This document shows, piece by piece, positions 36,439 through 45,635 of a stretch of 64,000 bases of DNA. The stretch spans positions 124,001-188,000 of the forward strand of contig JAYODU010000003.1 in the NCBI GenBank assembly GCA_038106445.1. The letters run 5' to 3'. A model generated the notes under the pieces. The model did not search any database, was not told the origin of the DNA, and was given only the letters and a program-made list of their open reading frames with translations. The translations under genes and the position numbers were made by a program. This DNA is from Pseudemcibacter sp038106445 (GTDB lineage Bacteria; Pseudomonadota; Alphaproteobacteria; Sphingomonadales; Emcibacteraceae). Positions within the stretch are counted from its first letter, which is position 1. Each line of letters begins with the position of its first letter.

Positions 36439-37782
36439 ATGGAAGAATTAATCTTTGACAACAAGATGTTGGTTGCGGCGGTAATACTCACTGTAACCTT
36501 CATTGGTATTTTTACCGAGCATGTCCATGGATTTCACCGTGCAAAATTCGCCATGGCGGGTGCTGGTGCAATTCTACTGTTCGGTAAGGAAATGGGATTT
36601 TACAGCGTTGAAGCAGCATATGAAGCTGTAGACTGGAACGTTATTTTCCTTCTGGGCTGTATGATGACCATTGTGGCCATTATGATTCCGACAGGTGGTT
36701 TTCAGAATATGGCAGTATCCCTGGCCCGTTACAGTAAAGGCCGATTATATATGATGCTTGTGCTTATTGGTACTGCTGTTACCGTACTAAGTTTACTGCT
36801 TGATAACGTGACAACTGTGGTTATATTTGGCCCATTGATCATTATGATAGCAAGAACGTTGAACGTTTCGCCTGTGCCTTATCTGTTAGCAGCGGCCCTT
36901 CTTTCAGACACCGGTGGTGTTGCAACGCTTGTTGGTGACCCACCAAACCTTATGATTGGATCAGCGGCCGGTATTTCATTTAATACATTCCTTTCCCATA
37001 TGGGACCCCCTGTACTTGTGGCCTGGCTTGCAGTGCTTGTTGCTCTAAAATACCTGTTTAAGGAAGAGCTAGCAGAAGAACCCAAAGACTGGCGCGATAT
37101 TGAGCAAATTCCAATAACCAATAGCCGTGTGTGGTATTCTGCACTAGGAATTCTTGGTCTTATGACTATTCTGTTTATGATTCACGGGACCATTCATTGG
37201 GAACCATGGGAAGTATCAGCATTTGGTCTGACACTTCTGTTCTTTATCAGCCGTAAAATTGAAGTGGATGAGACACTTGAAACTGTAGAAATGTCACTAC
37301 TGCTGTTCTTCGTTTCACTCTTTATTTTGATTGGTGGCGTCGAACACAGTCATTTCCTGGAATATGTGGGTGTTCAAATATTACCAATAGTTCAACAGGA
37401 TCTTGTACTGGCGGCAATTATTCTGATGTGGGTTGCAGCTATATTGTCTGCTGCTATTGATAACATTCCGTTTACCGCGGCGATGATTCCAATTATTCTG
37501 GGTCTTGAAACCCAGGGTATAAACGTATCACCACTTTGGTGGTCGCTTGCGATTGGTGTTGGTATGGGTGGTAACGGTACTCATATCGGTTCGACGGCTA
37601 ATGTTTATATCGTAACAATTTCAGAACGTCTTGCTCGTGAGACTGGAAATCCGAAAATGGCGATCTCTCCAGGTCTGTGGATGAGAAAAGGACTTCCTGT
37701 CATGCTTCTGACACTTGTCCTGTCCAGCATTATGATGGTCGCGTTCTTTGACTGGTTTACAGCGCCTGTAAGCGGCGTCTGA
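36439..37782 (+). CDS. SLC13/ArsB-family ion transporter (P-protein-like)
   Basis: 447 aa with about eleven transmembrane helices. Marks of the ion transporter superfamily are LDNVTTVVIFGPL, SDTGGVATLVGDPPNLMIG and, in the second half, AAIDNIPFTAAMIP with GMGGNGTHIGSTANVY; these are the two re-entrant loops of ArsB/NhaD/OCA2-like carriers. Substrate could be sodium/proton, arsenite or a dicarboxylate and cannot be read from sequence. A strong terminator follows. Transcribed alone. Confidence 0.85.
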   Translation: MEELIFDNKMLVAAVILTVTFIGIFTEHVHGFHRAKFAMAGAGAILLFGKEMGFYSVEAAYEAVDWNVIFLLGCMMTIVAIMIPTGGFQNMAVSLARYSKGRLYMMLVLIGTAVTVLSLLLDNVTTVVIFGPLIIMIARTLNVSPVPYLLAAALLSDTGGVATLVGDPPNLMIGSAAGISFNTFLSHMGPPVLVAWLAVLVALKYLFKEELAEEPKDWRDIEQIPITNSRVWYSALGILGLMTILFMIHGTIHWEPWEVSAFGLTLLFFISRKIEVDETLETVEMSLLLFFVSLFILIGGVEHSHFLEYVGVQILPIVQQDLVLAAIILMWVAAILSAAIDNIPFTAAMIPIILGLETQGINVSPLWWSLAIGVGMGGNGTHIGSTANVYIVTISERLARETGNPKMAISPGLWMRKGLPVMLLTLVLSSIMMVAFFDWFTAPVSGV

Positions 37783-37805
37783 TCAGGACGATTTAAGATT
37801 ATTAA

Positions 37806-37836
37806 GATCCGGCCCATGTGGCCGGATTTTTTTTGA
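37806..37836 (+). terminator. rho-independent terminator after the SLC13-like gene
   Basis: ATCCGGCC / GGCCGGAT perfect stem with a 5-nt loop followed by eight T, 24 nt after the stop codon. Confidence 0.92.
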
Positions 37837-37999
37837 TTTGTTAGTATTTAATCTCCTTTGCTTCATAAATTATCCGGCCTCAATCAAAAAAAAACATTAA
37901 ACCCTATACGGGCGTGAGGATTCACGATAGTCTAATGTCTTAAAAATAATAATGTCATTAAATGACAAAATATAGAAATGACGAAAAAAGAGGGATTAC

Positions 38000-39664
38000 A
38001 TGTTAGAAGTAAATAATTTTTTGGTGTCAATAGATAGTTTTATAGGCAGTGCACCGTGGTTTCCATTTTATCTGTTAGGTATTGGTTTATTCTTTACAAT
38101 TTACCTTAAGGCGCCGCAAATAAGATTTTTCAGGCATGCCTGGAGTGTTCTTTTTGGTAAGGACAAGGAATTTGAAGAACATAAGGCGCAAGGTGAAACA
38201 TCCCACTTTCAGGCGATGTCAATGGCACTTTCAGGTACTATCGGTACAGGTAACATTGGCGGTGTAGGTCTTGCTATCTATCTTGGGGGACCAGCGGCTA
38301 TTTTCTGGATGCTGATGACTGCATTTATGGGTATGACTACAAAGTTTGTTGAAGTATCACTTTCACATAAATACAGAATTACGACAGAAGATGGAACTGT
38401 TGCTGGTGGACCGATGTTCGTCATGGATCGTGGCCTTGGCTGGAAGCCGCTTGCGATGATTTTTGCTGCTGCAGTAGCGCTTAGTTCTTTCGGATCAGGC
38501 AGTATGCCGCAGGTAAATAATATTGCACAGGCAATGCGTGAAACATTTGGAATTGATGCCTGGATGACGGGCATGGTAGCGTCAGTGCTTCTGGGTTTTG
38601 TTATTATCGGCGGTGTTAAAAGGATTGCAAATTTTGCGGCGCGCGTAGTGCCGACGATGGCCGCATTATATTTTATCGGTGCATTATGTGTAATTATTAC
38701 AAACATTGAAAATATTGTTCCCTCATTCATATCAATTTTTTCGGATGCATTCAGCGGCAGTGCGGCCGTAGGAGGGTTCCTTGGCGCTACCTTTGCATTT
38801 GCCTTTAATCGTGGGGTTAACAGGGGGCTTTTTTCAAATGAGGCGGGGCAGGGTTCCTCTGCTATCGCGCATGCTTCTGCGGTTACTGAAGAACCTGTCT
38901 CAGAAGGTGTGGTGTCCCTGTTGGAGCCATTCATTGATACAATCATGATTTGTACACTTACCGGACTTGTTATTCTATCATCCGGCGTATGGACAGAAAA
39001 ACACGACAATACTTTCCAGGTGTCTGATTTCAGCATCATTGAAGGTAGCTATACTGATACAAATGAGGAAGACAGAACTGCATTATTTGGTCATTTTAAT
39101 GCTCTTGAAAACTCCATGATTGGGGAATATTCAGGTGAAATCACTGTTTTAAACGGCAAGATGACCAATACAGATGTAACAATTATTAATGCACGTTCTA
39201 TTGCAGAAGACGTCATGTTTACTATGGATGGGCAGCCAATAACAGGCCCGCTGCAAATCAGAGATGGTGATTTAGTTGAGACTAATATTGTAGTCTCCGG
39301 TAAATCGCTTATCCATTCAGCAGCACTTACCAGCGTCGCATTTACGAAAAGTTTTCTTGGTAATAGTGGGCAGTATATAGTCGCTATATCGCTGGCGCTA
39401 TTTGCTTTTTCTACGGCGGTTGCCTGGTCCTACTACGGGGACCGTGCCATAACATATTTATTTGGCCAAAAGGGTGTTATGCCGTACAGGATCGTTTATG
39501 TTATTGGCTTTTTCGTTGCTTCTATTGCTGATACAACCGTAATTTGGACATTCGCGGCCATCACGGTCGCTTTCATGACGATACCGAATGTGATTTGTAT
39601 GTTTGTTATGCGTAAAGAAGTAAAAAGCATGGTAAATGACTACGCGCAAAAAATAGGTAAATAA
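38000..39664 (+). CDS. alanine/glycine:cation symporter (AGCS family) with a large internal insert
   Basis: 554 aa, inner membrane. Family marks are GTIGTGNIGGVGLAI in the first third, GGPMFVMDRGLGWKPLA, and NRGVNRGLFSNEAGQGSSAIAHA before the middle. The core would be about 440 residues; between TM segments near residues 335 and 455 lies an insert of about 115 residues, hydrophilic and strand-rich (starting WTEKHDNTFQV), that should face the periplasm if the usual topology holds. It imports small amino acids with sodium. Similar inserts may occur in other marine bacteria. Monocistronic, closed by the hairpin at 39689. Confidence 0.88.
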   Translation: MLEVNNFLVSIDSFIGSAPWFPFYLLGIGLFFTIYLKAPQIRFFRHAWSVLFGKDKEFEEHKAQGETSHFQAMSMALSGTIGTGNIGGVGLAIYLGGPAAIFWMLMTAFMGMTTKFVEVSLSHKYRITTEDGTVAGGPMFVMDRGLGWKPLAMIFAAAVALSSFGSGSMPQVNNIAQAMRETFGIDAWMTGMVASVLLGFVIIGGVKRIANFAARVVPTMAALYFIGALCVIITNIENIVPSFISIFSDAFSGSAAVGGFLGATFAFAFNRGVNRGLFSNEAGQGSSAIAHASAVTEEPVSEGVVSLLEPFIDTIMICTLTGLVILSSGVWTEKHDNTFQVSDFSIIEGSYTDTNEEDRTALFGHFNALENSMIGEYSGEITVLNGKMTNTDVTIINARSIAEDVMFTMDGQPITGPLQIRDGDLVETNIVVSGKSLIHSAALTSVAFTKSFLGNSGQYIVAISLALFAFSTAVAWSYYGDRAITYLFGQKGVMPYRIVYVIGFFVASIADTTVIWTFAAITVAFMTIPNVICMFVMRKEVKSMVNDYAQKIGK

Positions 39665-39688
39665 AATTTTCTATAAGCTATAGGTATA

Positions 39689-39718
39689 AGGGCAGGTCTA
39701 ATTCCTGCCCTTTATGTT
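39689..39718 (+). terminator. rho-independent terminator after the alanine symporter gene
   Basis: AAGGGCAGG / CCTGCCCTT stem with a 7-nt loop and a TTATGTTT tail, about 25 nt after the stop. Confidence 0.8.
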
Positions 39719-39912
39719 TAAATGAAGCATACTTTTACCGTGTACTAAATTTAACTATTTATTAATAAATTGACTTCTACTATTGTTGGAGTAATAGTAA
39801 TATTTTGATTTTAAGGTTGTTTTTTAATAAACTTTTATATGGAAACGGGTGTGATTAATCTAAGTTCGCCTGTTGACGATGAAATTGGGAATTACTGCTG
39901 ATATATTGGGCA

Positions 39913-39978
39913 AGCTTTACTTAAAATATTGAATAAAACCGATTGTATAGAATCGGAGGACTGAATTAGAGTAAAGCT
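39913..39978 (+). promoter_or_regulatory. nested RNA stem structure in the leader of the cold-shock gene
   Basis: The 358-nt gap between the symporter and the cold-shock gene holds a terminator and then no open frame of note. About 45-110 nt before the start codon, AGCTTTACT (39913-39921) is a perfect complement of AGTAAAGCT (39970-39978). Inside this outer 9-bp stem lies a second hairpin CCGATT (39939-39944) / AATCGG (39951-39956), followed by GGAGGA that is not next to any start codon. Long structured leaders are known to act as thermosensors in cspA-type mRNAs; whether this one does so is inferred. Confidence 0.5.
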
Positions 39979-40022
39979 AAAGTATTGGTTTAGTATTTAT
40001 TAAGAATGGGAAGTTCGAGAAG

Positions 40023-40634
40023 ATGAGTAGTAGCGCGATTAAAGGTTTGACTACTGACGATAATAAAGAATTAAAAAGTGGTTCTGCGAATGTTTCTGAA
40101 GATAAAAGCTCTACTTCAGTATCCGAACATTTTGATGAAATTTCCGGTTCTATTAAGTGGTTTGATGATGTTAAAGGCTACGGCTTCATAGAAGCTGAAG
40201 ACGATGCAAACAAAAGTAAAGGGGATATTCTGGTACATTTTTCAATTCTGAAAGAACATGAAAGAGGATCGCTGCCCGAAGGTACCAAAGTAACCTGTCT
40301 TTCTGCAAACCGCCCAAAGGGCCGTCAGGCTGTTAAAATTCTTACCTATGATCTTAGTACAGCTGTTGAGAAAGCTGAACCCGAACATAAATTTGTTGTC
40401 GATGATGAAAAATATTCTGACGAAGATTATGTAGAAGTCGTTGTTAAATGGTTTAACAAAGTACGGGGTTACGGATTTGTAAATCGTGGTGATGGTGGAC
40501 AGGATATATTTGTTCATATGGAAGTTCTGCGTCACTATGAAATGGACCAGCTTGTTCCAGGGCAGGAACTATCAGTTGTGATTGAGGATGGCGAACGTGG
40601 CCTTATGGTCAGTGCAATTAAAAAAGACTCCTAA
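40023..40634 (+). CDS. double cold-shock-domain protein
   Basis: 203 aa with two cold-shock domains. The first is at about residues 40-115 (GSIKWFDDVKGYGFIEAE, later DILVHFSIL) and the second at about 139-202 (VVKWFNKVRGYGFVNRGD, DIFVHMEVL). Both keep the RNP1-like KGYGF/RGYGF and RNP2-like VHF/VHM aromatic motifs that bind single-stranded RNA or DNA. The first 35 residues are polar and probably disordered. Two-domain CSD proteins are typical of Alphaproteobacteria. Preceded by a structured leader and followed by the DUF192 gene. Confidence 0.92.
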   Translation: MSSSAIKGLTTDDNKELKSGSANVSEDKSSTSVSEHFDEISGSIKWFDDVKGYGFIEAEDDANKSKGDILVHFSILKEHERGSLPEGTKVTCLSANRPKGRQAVKILTYDLSTAVEKAEPEHKFVVDDEKYSDEDYVEVVVKWFNKVRGYGFVNRGDGGQDIFVHMEVLRHYEMDQLVPGQELSVVIEDGERGLMVSAIKKDS

Positions 40635-40762
40635 CAATCCGCCTTGCATCTTTTTATTCGCTAAATAGTCTGTAAATTCGCAAATTTTGCTAAAAATAGC
40701 CTTTATATTGCCTTTCTTTGATGTAAAAGTAACATAAAATATAAGTCCTGAGAGGAAAGAGT

Positions 40763-41275
40763 ATGAATTTCAGCGGTTTTGCGAATGGTGCGCGATTACA
40801 TTTTGTTCGTATACATATCTACATGTTTCTTGGTCTGGTGTTTTCGTTGGTTCTTGCTACTTCATTGGCAAATGCACAGGCAATATTTCCAAAAGACGAA
40901 CTATCAATAAAAACATCTGACGCTAAATATGATTTTTATATTGAGTTGGCGGTTGATGACAGTCATCGCCAGTATGGATTGATGTTCAGGACGGAATTGC
41001 CGGAAATGAATGGCATGCTCTTTATATATGATGAAGAAAGAGATCTTGCAATGTGGATGAAAAATACTTTTATTCCACTTGATATTCTTTTTGCTGATGA
41101 GGATGGTATTATTATCAATATTGCAAAATCCACGCAGCCGCGCTCATTGGACAGAATTTCTTCAAAAGGCAGAGCTAAAGCAGTTCTTGAGTTAAATGGT
41201 GGTCTTACGGATAAGCTGGGTATTATGGTCGGCGACGTGATCATACATGAGACTTTTGAAAATACTGAAAAATAG
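40763..41275 (+). CDS. exported DUF192 protein
   Basis: 170 aa. An N-terminal hydrophobic segment (MFLGLVFSLVLATSLANAQ, preceded by about 24 residues) looks like a signal peptide or anchor. The DUF192 domain follows: RQYGLMFRTELPEMNGMLFI, then LAMWMKNTFIPLDILFAD and KAVLELNGG. Function unknown in general. The start at 40763 follows GAGAGGAAAGAG; a later in-frame ATG at 40823 would give a conventional signal peptide. Lies between the cold-shock gene and tRNA-Pro, an order recalled from other Alphaproteobacteria. Confidence 0.88.
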   Translation: MNFSGFANGARLHFVRIHIYMFLGLVFSLVLATSLANAQAIFPKDELSIKTSDAKYDFYIELAVDDSHRQYGLMFRTELPEMNGMLFIYDEERDLAMWMKNTFIPLDILFADEDGIIINIAKSTQPRSLDRISSKGRAKAVLELNGGLTDKLGIMVGDVIIHETFENTEK

Positions 41276-41364
41276 CTACTTTTACTAAAATAACTCTTGC
41301 GCGATATTCCGTGATCGCGTATTAACCCAACCACTATTTGTTTTTACAAATTGCCTTATCCGGT

Positions 41365-41441
41365 CGGGGAGTGGCGCAGTCTGGTAGCGCACCTGTTTTG
41401 GGTACAGGGGGTCGCAAGTTCGAATCTTGTCTCCCCGACCA
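41365..41441 (+). tRNA. tRNA-Pro (anticodon TGG)
   Basis: 77 nt with encoded CCA. Acceptor CGGGGAG (41365-41371) pairs with CTCCCCG (41431-41437), then A and CCA. The D-arm region has GCGCAGTCTGGTAGCGC, the anticodon arm is CCTGT / ACAGG around TTTGGGT with anticodon TGG, and the T-loop is GTTCGAATC. The 3' end lies 13 bp from a deletion scar (asnB/glycosyltransferase), which matters because tRNA 3' ends are frequent integration sites. Confidence 0.97.
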
Positions 41442-41454
41442 TCTTTCAAAAATA

Positions 41455-41607
41455 TCAGATAATTGATTTATAGAGCTCGTATTGCCTAACGGCGACATCC
41501 GACCATCTGTACTGGCTAACAGTTTCAGATACCGTGGTTCGGTCAAAGTCAAGTTCGTCGAGGTTTTCCAAAGCATCCATCAATTCATATTCATCACAGT
41601 TTGATAC
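41455..41607 (-). pseudogene. glycosyltransferase, C-terminal stump
   Basis: About 50 residues on the minus strand: VSNCDEYELMDALENLDEL, then TVSETVSQYRWSDVAVRQYE and LYKSII. The SxxxEY start, Asp-rich middle and final RWSDVAxxYExLY pattern look like the end of a family 4/group 1 glycosyltransferase. No start; the upstream side is the asnB stump in a different frame. A deletion remnant, probably of a polysaccharide gene cluster. Family call from pattern only. Confidence 0.5.
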
Positions 41608-42031
41608 CAAGCCGGTCCCTGGCGATGAAAACTTCGTTTTTGGCTTTATCGTGTATTGCATAGGCAAACATACCACGAATGCGTTCAACGCTTTTTGGCC
41701 CCCAGGCGTGATAAGCTTGAAGGATCACCTCTGTATCGCTGCTTGTGCTGATATGATATCCAATGGATTTCAGTTCTTCCCTTAATTCCAGAAAATTATA
41801 GATTTCGCCGTTATATGTAATGGATACACGGTCGTCTGCTGTGATCATTGGCTGATGACCGCCAGCAAGGTCAATAATAGATAGTCTTCGATGACCAAAA
41901 GCAACACCACCTGAGAAATAATCACCCGAGCCATCAGGCCCACGATGCTCAATTATATTGGTCATTTCTGTCAGCAGGTCTTTTGATGGTGTAATGCCTG
42001 CTAGATTAATAATTCCTGCGATACCGCACAT
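41594..42031 (-). pseudogene. asnB: asparagine synthetase (glutamine-hydrolysing), N-terminal stump
   Basis: 145 residues: MCGIAGIINLAG with the catalytic C2 of the class II glutamine amidotransferase domain, HRGPDGSGDYF, GHRRLSIIDLAGGHQP, TYNGEIYNF, SSDTEVILQAYHAWG and FIARDRLGIK, all classical. Whole AsnB proteins are about 600 residues; the rest of the glutaminase domain and the entire synthetase domain are absent. Homology stops at about 41600, at the join with a glycosyltransferase stump. Even if made, it could only hydrolyse glutamine at best. Amidotransferases of this type are common in exopolysaccharide clusters. Confidence 0.85.
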
Positions 42032-42135
42032 TTTAAATATTGCCCCGGATATAAGTCATTATATTTGCGTTCATAGTAAAGAATATATTAAGTTAGGAAA
42101 AGATATTATGAGATCATGATTAAGGAATAATTACT

Positions 42136-43203
42136 TTGCCCGATATTAGTGTTACTCAGTCTAAAATCCCTCTTTCCATTGAATGGAAAGGTAGGGAATT
42201 ATTTCTACTGGATCAAACATTACTCCCTCATGAACAGGTGATGGAAAAGCAGGAAACTGTGGAGCAGGTCTGGCATTCCATTAAAATATTAAAAGTACGT
42301 GGTGCCCCTGCTATTGGAATAGCGGCAGCATATGGCCTTTGTGTGGCGGTTAAGGACTATATTAAATACCCTCTAGATCAGTTTAAAATTCTGGTGTCTG
42401 ACAAGGCTGCCTATCTGGATACGGCACGTCCAACTGCTGTCAATTTAAGCTGGGCTCTGCAGCGTATGTTAAAACTGCTTAATCGTGATCTTCAAAGTGG
42501 TGAAGACTTATATGATGCATTAGTTCATGAAGCGGAAACAATTCATGAAGAGGATAAAGCCATTTGCAAGGGTATTGGAAAACAGGGGGCTGAGCTGATC
42601 AAGGATGGCATGGGGATAATGACACATTGTAATGCCGGGGCACTCGCAACGTCCATTCTGGGCACGGCGACGTCACTTATGTATGTTGCGCACAATCAGA
42701 ATAAAAAATTTAAAGTTTTTGCCAACGAAACAAGACCACTTTTTCAGGGAGCCCGGCTGACAGCATGGGAACTTGGGAGGGCAGGTATAGATGTTACATT
42801 AATTACAGATAATATGGCAGCTCATATGATGGCAACGGGACATATTGATCTGGTCGTCGTCGGGACGGATCGGGTCGTTGCAAATGGTGATGTCGCAAAT
42901 AAAATTGGGACACTTGGTGTTGCTATTTTAGCAAAACATTATGGTATCCCGTTTTACGTCGCCTGTCCGTCTTCAACGATTGATATGAATATCAGGAATG
43001 GTAATGATATTCCGATTGAGGAAAGAGACGGTGCTGAAATAACAACAATTATGGGGCAGAAAATTGCAGAAGAGGGCACGGCAACAAGAAGCCCGGCTTT
43101 TGATATAACACCGCATGAAATGGTCAGCGGTATCATTACGGAAAGAAAAATTATCCGTGCGCCATATAATCAAGGGTTAAGAGAATTTTTTAAGGGAAAA
43201 TAA
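42136..43203 (+). CDS. mtnA: methylthioribose-1-phosphate isomerase
   Basis: Isomerises 5-methylthioribose 1-phosphate to the ribulose form in methionine salvage. 355 aa. Marks are KVRGAPAIGIAAAYGL, MTHCNAGALAT, FANETRPLFQGARLTAWEL, GTDRVVANGDVANKIGT and the C-terminal NPAFD-like SPAFDITP. The start is TTG 42136, with AAGGA 10 nt upstream; no in-frame ATG fits. Followed after 1 nt by an amidase lipoprotein gene, so they are co-transcribed. No mtnB, C or D in the window. Confidence 0.92.
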   Translation: MPDISVTQSKIPLSIEWKGRELFLLDQTLLPHEQVMEKQETVEQVWHSIKILKVRGAPAIGIAAAYGLCVAVKDYIKYPLDQFKILVSDKAAYLDTARPTAVNLSWALQRMLKLLNRDLQSGEDLYDALVHEAETIHEEDKAICKGIGKQGAELIKDGMGIMTHCNAGALATSILGTATSLMYVAHNQNKKFKVFANETRPLFQGARLTAWELGRAGIDVTLITDNMAAHMMATGHIDLVVVGTDRVVANGDVANKIGTLGVAILAKHYGIPFYVACPSSTIDMNIRNGNDIPIEERDGAEITTIMGQKIAEEGTATRSPAFDITPHEMVSGIITERKIIRAPYNQGLREFFKGK

Positions 43204-43204
43204 C

Positions 43205-44803
43205 ATGAAAAAAATTACGCTGTTTATACTTTGCATTTTATTTGTGACCTCATGTGGGGAGCAGTTACAACAGAAAGAAAGCAAACAGAAAAATGATATT
43301 CATAATTTTGAACTGGATGAAATTACAGTAGCTGACCTCAATAAAGCGTATGATAATGGGACATATACTGCAAGGGCGGTTACCGAACTTTATATCGCGC
43401 GCATTGATGCACTGAATAAAAAAGGACCCCATCTGAATGCCGTAATTGCCATAAATCCTGATGCTCTTGAAATTGCAGATGCACTTGATGCCGAAAGGGC
43501 ATCAAGCGGCCCACGAAGCCAGTTACACGGTATACCTGTTCTTTTAAAAGATAATATAGATACCATGGATAATATGCCCACTACGGCCGGTTCGATAGCA
43601 CTTATTGAAAATTATGCGGCCTCTGATGCGCCGATGGTTGCTAGCCTGCGTGCGGCAGGTGCCATTATTCTAGGCAAAACAAACTTAAGCGAGTGGGCGA
43701 ATTTCAGATCAACAAACAGTTCTAGCGGATGGAGCGGGGTTGGTGGGCAAACACGTAATCCTTATTTGCTTACGGCAAATACATGTGGTTCAAGTTCAGG
43801 TTCTGGTGCTGCGGCGGCAGCGAACATGGCGACATTGACGATTGGTACCGAAACGGACGGTTCCGTTGTCTGCCCGTCTGCTTATAACGGTATTGTGGGT
43901 ATTAAGCCCACAGTCGGGTTGGTTAGTCGTACAGGTATTATCCCCATTGCAGAAACACAGGATACAGCGGGGCCGATGACCCGCACAGTTGCTGATGCAG
44001 CATATCTTCTTACAGCGATGGTGAGCCAGAATGCTGATGATCCCAGAACAATGGAACAACCCGCGACTAAAATCAATTATGGTCAACATTTAAAATCGGA
44101 CGGCCTTTCAGGAAAAAGAATTGGCGTCATCAGATCTCCATTCAGAATGCATGCAAAGCTAGCACCAATATTTGATAAAAGCATTGAAGTAATAAAAAAT
44201 GGTGGTGCCATTATTATTGATAATCTTGAATTTGATGATAGTGATGCTATCGGTGATGCAGAATATGAAGTGCTATTATATGAATTCAAATATTATCTGA
44301 ATGCCTACCTTGAAAAGACACCAGAAGCAGTGAAAAGCAGGACATTAGAAGATTTAATTGCTTTTAATAGTGTCAATGAGGGGCGCGAAATGCCCTATTT
44401 CAATCAGGAAATATTTATAAGTGCGAATGAGAAGGGATCATTAAATGATGAAGCCTATATCAAAGCACTCAATGATAGTAATATTGCGATGCAACGGGCA
44501 ATAAATAAGTTGATGGATGAACATGATCTTGATCTGCTCGTTATGCCATCAAGAAATCCGGCCAATAGCCAGGACGTAATCAATGGTGATCATCCCAGTG
44601 GTGGGGGGACATCGTCTTATGCTGCGGTTAGCGGTTATCCGTCCATTACAGTTCCTATGGGATATATTCATGGACTTCCCGTTTCATTGTCATTTACGGG
44701 TCGTGCTTATTCAGAAGCCATAATGATTGAGGCAGCTTATGCATATGAGCAGGCAAGCAAAGCGCGGCAAAAACCGAAATTTTTAGACTATATATATGAA
44801 TAA
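43205..44803 (+). CDS. amidase-signature-family lipoprotein
   Basis: 532 aa. A lipoprotein signal with lipobox VTSC at about residue 17 (MKKITLFILCILFVTSC) predicts anchoring in the envelope. The amidase signature triad is visible: Lys in VLLKDNIDT, the cis-Ser in CGSSSGSGAAAAA and the nucleophile Ser in GTETDGSVVCPS. Hydrolyses an amide bond; substrate unknown. Stands 1 nt after mtnA. Its exported location fits the other envelope hydrolases in this window. Confidence 0.88.
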   Translation: MKKITLFILCILFVTSCGEQLQQKESKQKNDIHNFELDEITVADLNKAYDNGTYTARAVTELYIARIDALNKKGPHLNAVIAINPDALEIADALDAERASSGPRSQLHGIPVLLKDNIDTMDNMPTTAGSIALIENYAASDAPMVASLRAAGAIILGKTNLSEWANFRSTNSSSGWSGVGGQTRNPYLLTANTCGSSSGSGAAAAANMATLTIGTETDGSVVCPSAYNGIVGIKPTVGLVSRTGIIPIAETQDTAGPMTRTVADAAYLLTAMVSQNADDPRTMEQPATKINYGQHLKSDGLSGKRIGVIRSPFRMHAKLAPIFDKSIEVIKNGGAIIIDNLEFDDSDAIGDAEYEVLLYEFKYYLNAYLEKTPEAVKSRTLEDLIAFNSVNEGREMPYFNQEIFISANEKGSLNDEAYIKALNDSNIAMQRAINKLMDEHDLDLLVMPSRNPANSQDVINGDHPSGGGTSSYAAVSGYPSITVPMGYIHGLPVSLSFTGRAYSEAIMIEAAYAYEQASKARQKPKFLDYIYE

Positions 44804-44902
44804 TATTTAATGAAATTATTTTGGAGGTGACGGTTAATAATATGAGAAATTATTATTTTTAACCATCAAGATAATCAATGGACTGAGCAAAATTTTTGCT
44901 GC

Positions 44903-45619
44903 CTAGCTGGTAAATTCCACCTTCGCTTCGCTGCTGTAATCACCCTTTGGTCGGACCATTTCAATCGGTGCGCCTTCAACTATATAATAGATCAGTTCCG
45001 CAATATTAGTTAGGTGGTCACCGGCTCTTTCGATATTTTTTGCTACAAATAAAAGATGCGTTGCTGGTGTGATATATTCAGGATTTTCCATCATATATGT
45101 CAGTAATTCACGGAATAGGCTTTCGTATAAATTGTCTACCACAATGTCCCTGGTCCAAACTGAGATTGCCTTATCAGAAGCCTTGTTTATATATGCTTCG
45201 ATAACATCCTTATTCATGATATTAATAATTTCAATCATTTGTGATACGACGGATACATTTACTTTAAAATTCTTAGTTTCGTTTAAGAAAACGACACGCT
45301 TGGACATATTTTTTGCGTAATCACCAATCCTTTCCAGCGCATTACTGATTTTAATAGCCGATATAATTTCACGTAAATCATCAGCAAGTGGGGAGCGTAT
45401 GGCGATCATCTCAATTGCAGATTTTTCAATGTCTCGCTCTAATTGATCAACATGAGAGTCGGTTTCACGGACCAATTGTGCCAATTTCAAATCATTAGTT
45501 ATGAGTGCCTTTTCTGCTTCCCGGAATTGTTTTTCGACAAGCTCCGCCATTTCAACAATTTTATTTCTAAGTTGTGATAAATCGTCATCAAAAGAGCTTA
45601 CGATATGTGAATGTGGCAT
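44903..45619 (-). CDS. phoU: PhoU phosphate signalling protein
   Basis: 238 aa, all-helical, two PhoU repeats with the metal-binding ExxxD patterns (for example LERIGDYAKNMSKRV and IERAGDHLTNIAELI). It links the Pst transporter to the PhoR kinase and represses the Pho regulon when phosphate is plentiful. Last gene of pstS-pstC-pstA-pstB-phoU, 16 nt after pstB. phoB and phoR are not in the window. Confidence 0.94.
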   Translation of the reverse strand: MPHSHIVSSFDDDLSQLRNKIVEMAELVEKQFREAEKALITNDLKLAQLVRETDSHVDQLERDIEKSAIEMIAIRSPLADDLREIISAIKISNALERIGDYAKNMSKRVVFLNETKNFKVNVSVVSQMIEIINIMNKDVIEAYINKASDKAISVWTRDIVVDNLYESLFRELLTYMMENPEYITPATHLLFVAKNIERAGDHLTNIAELIYYIVEGAPIEMVRPKGDYSSEAKVEFTS

Positions 45620-45635
45620 TTGGCAATCCTGTTAG

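Noticed and set aside
38278..39039. 253-codon minus-strand ORF
   Set aside because: It lies wholly antisense to the alanine symporter and has low-complexity composition without family motifs.
41334..41576. 80-residue minus-strand ORF with GRQDSNLRPPVPKTGALP
   Set aside because: It is antisense to tRNA-Pro, a well-known false ORF of databases.
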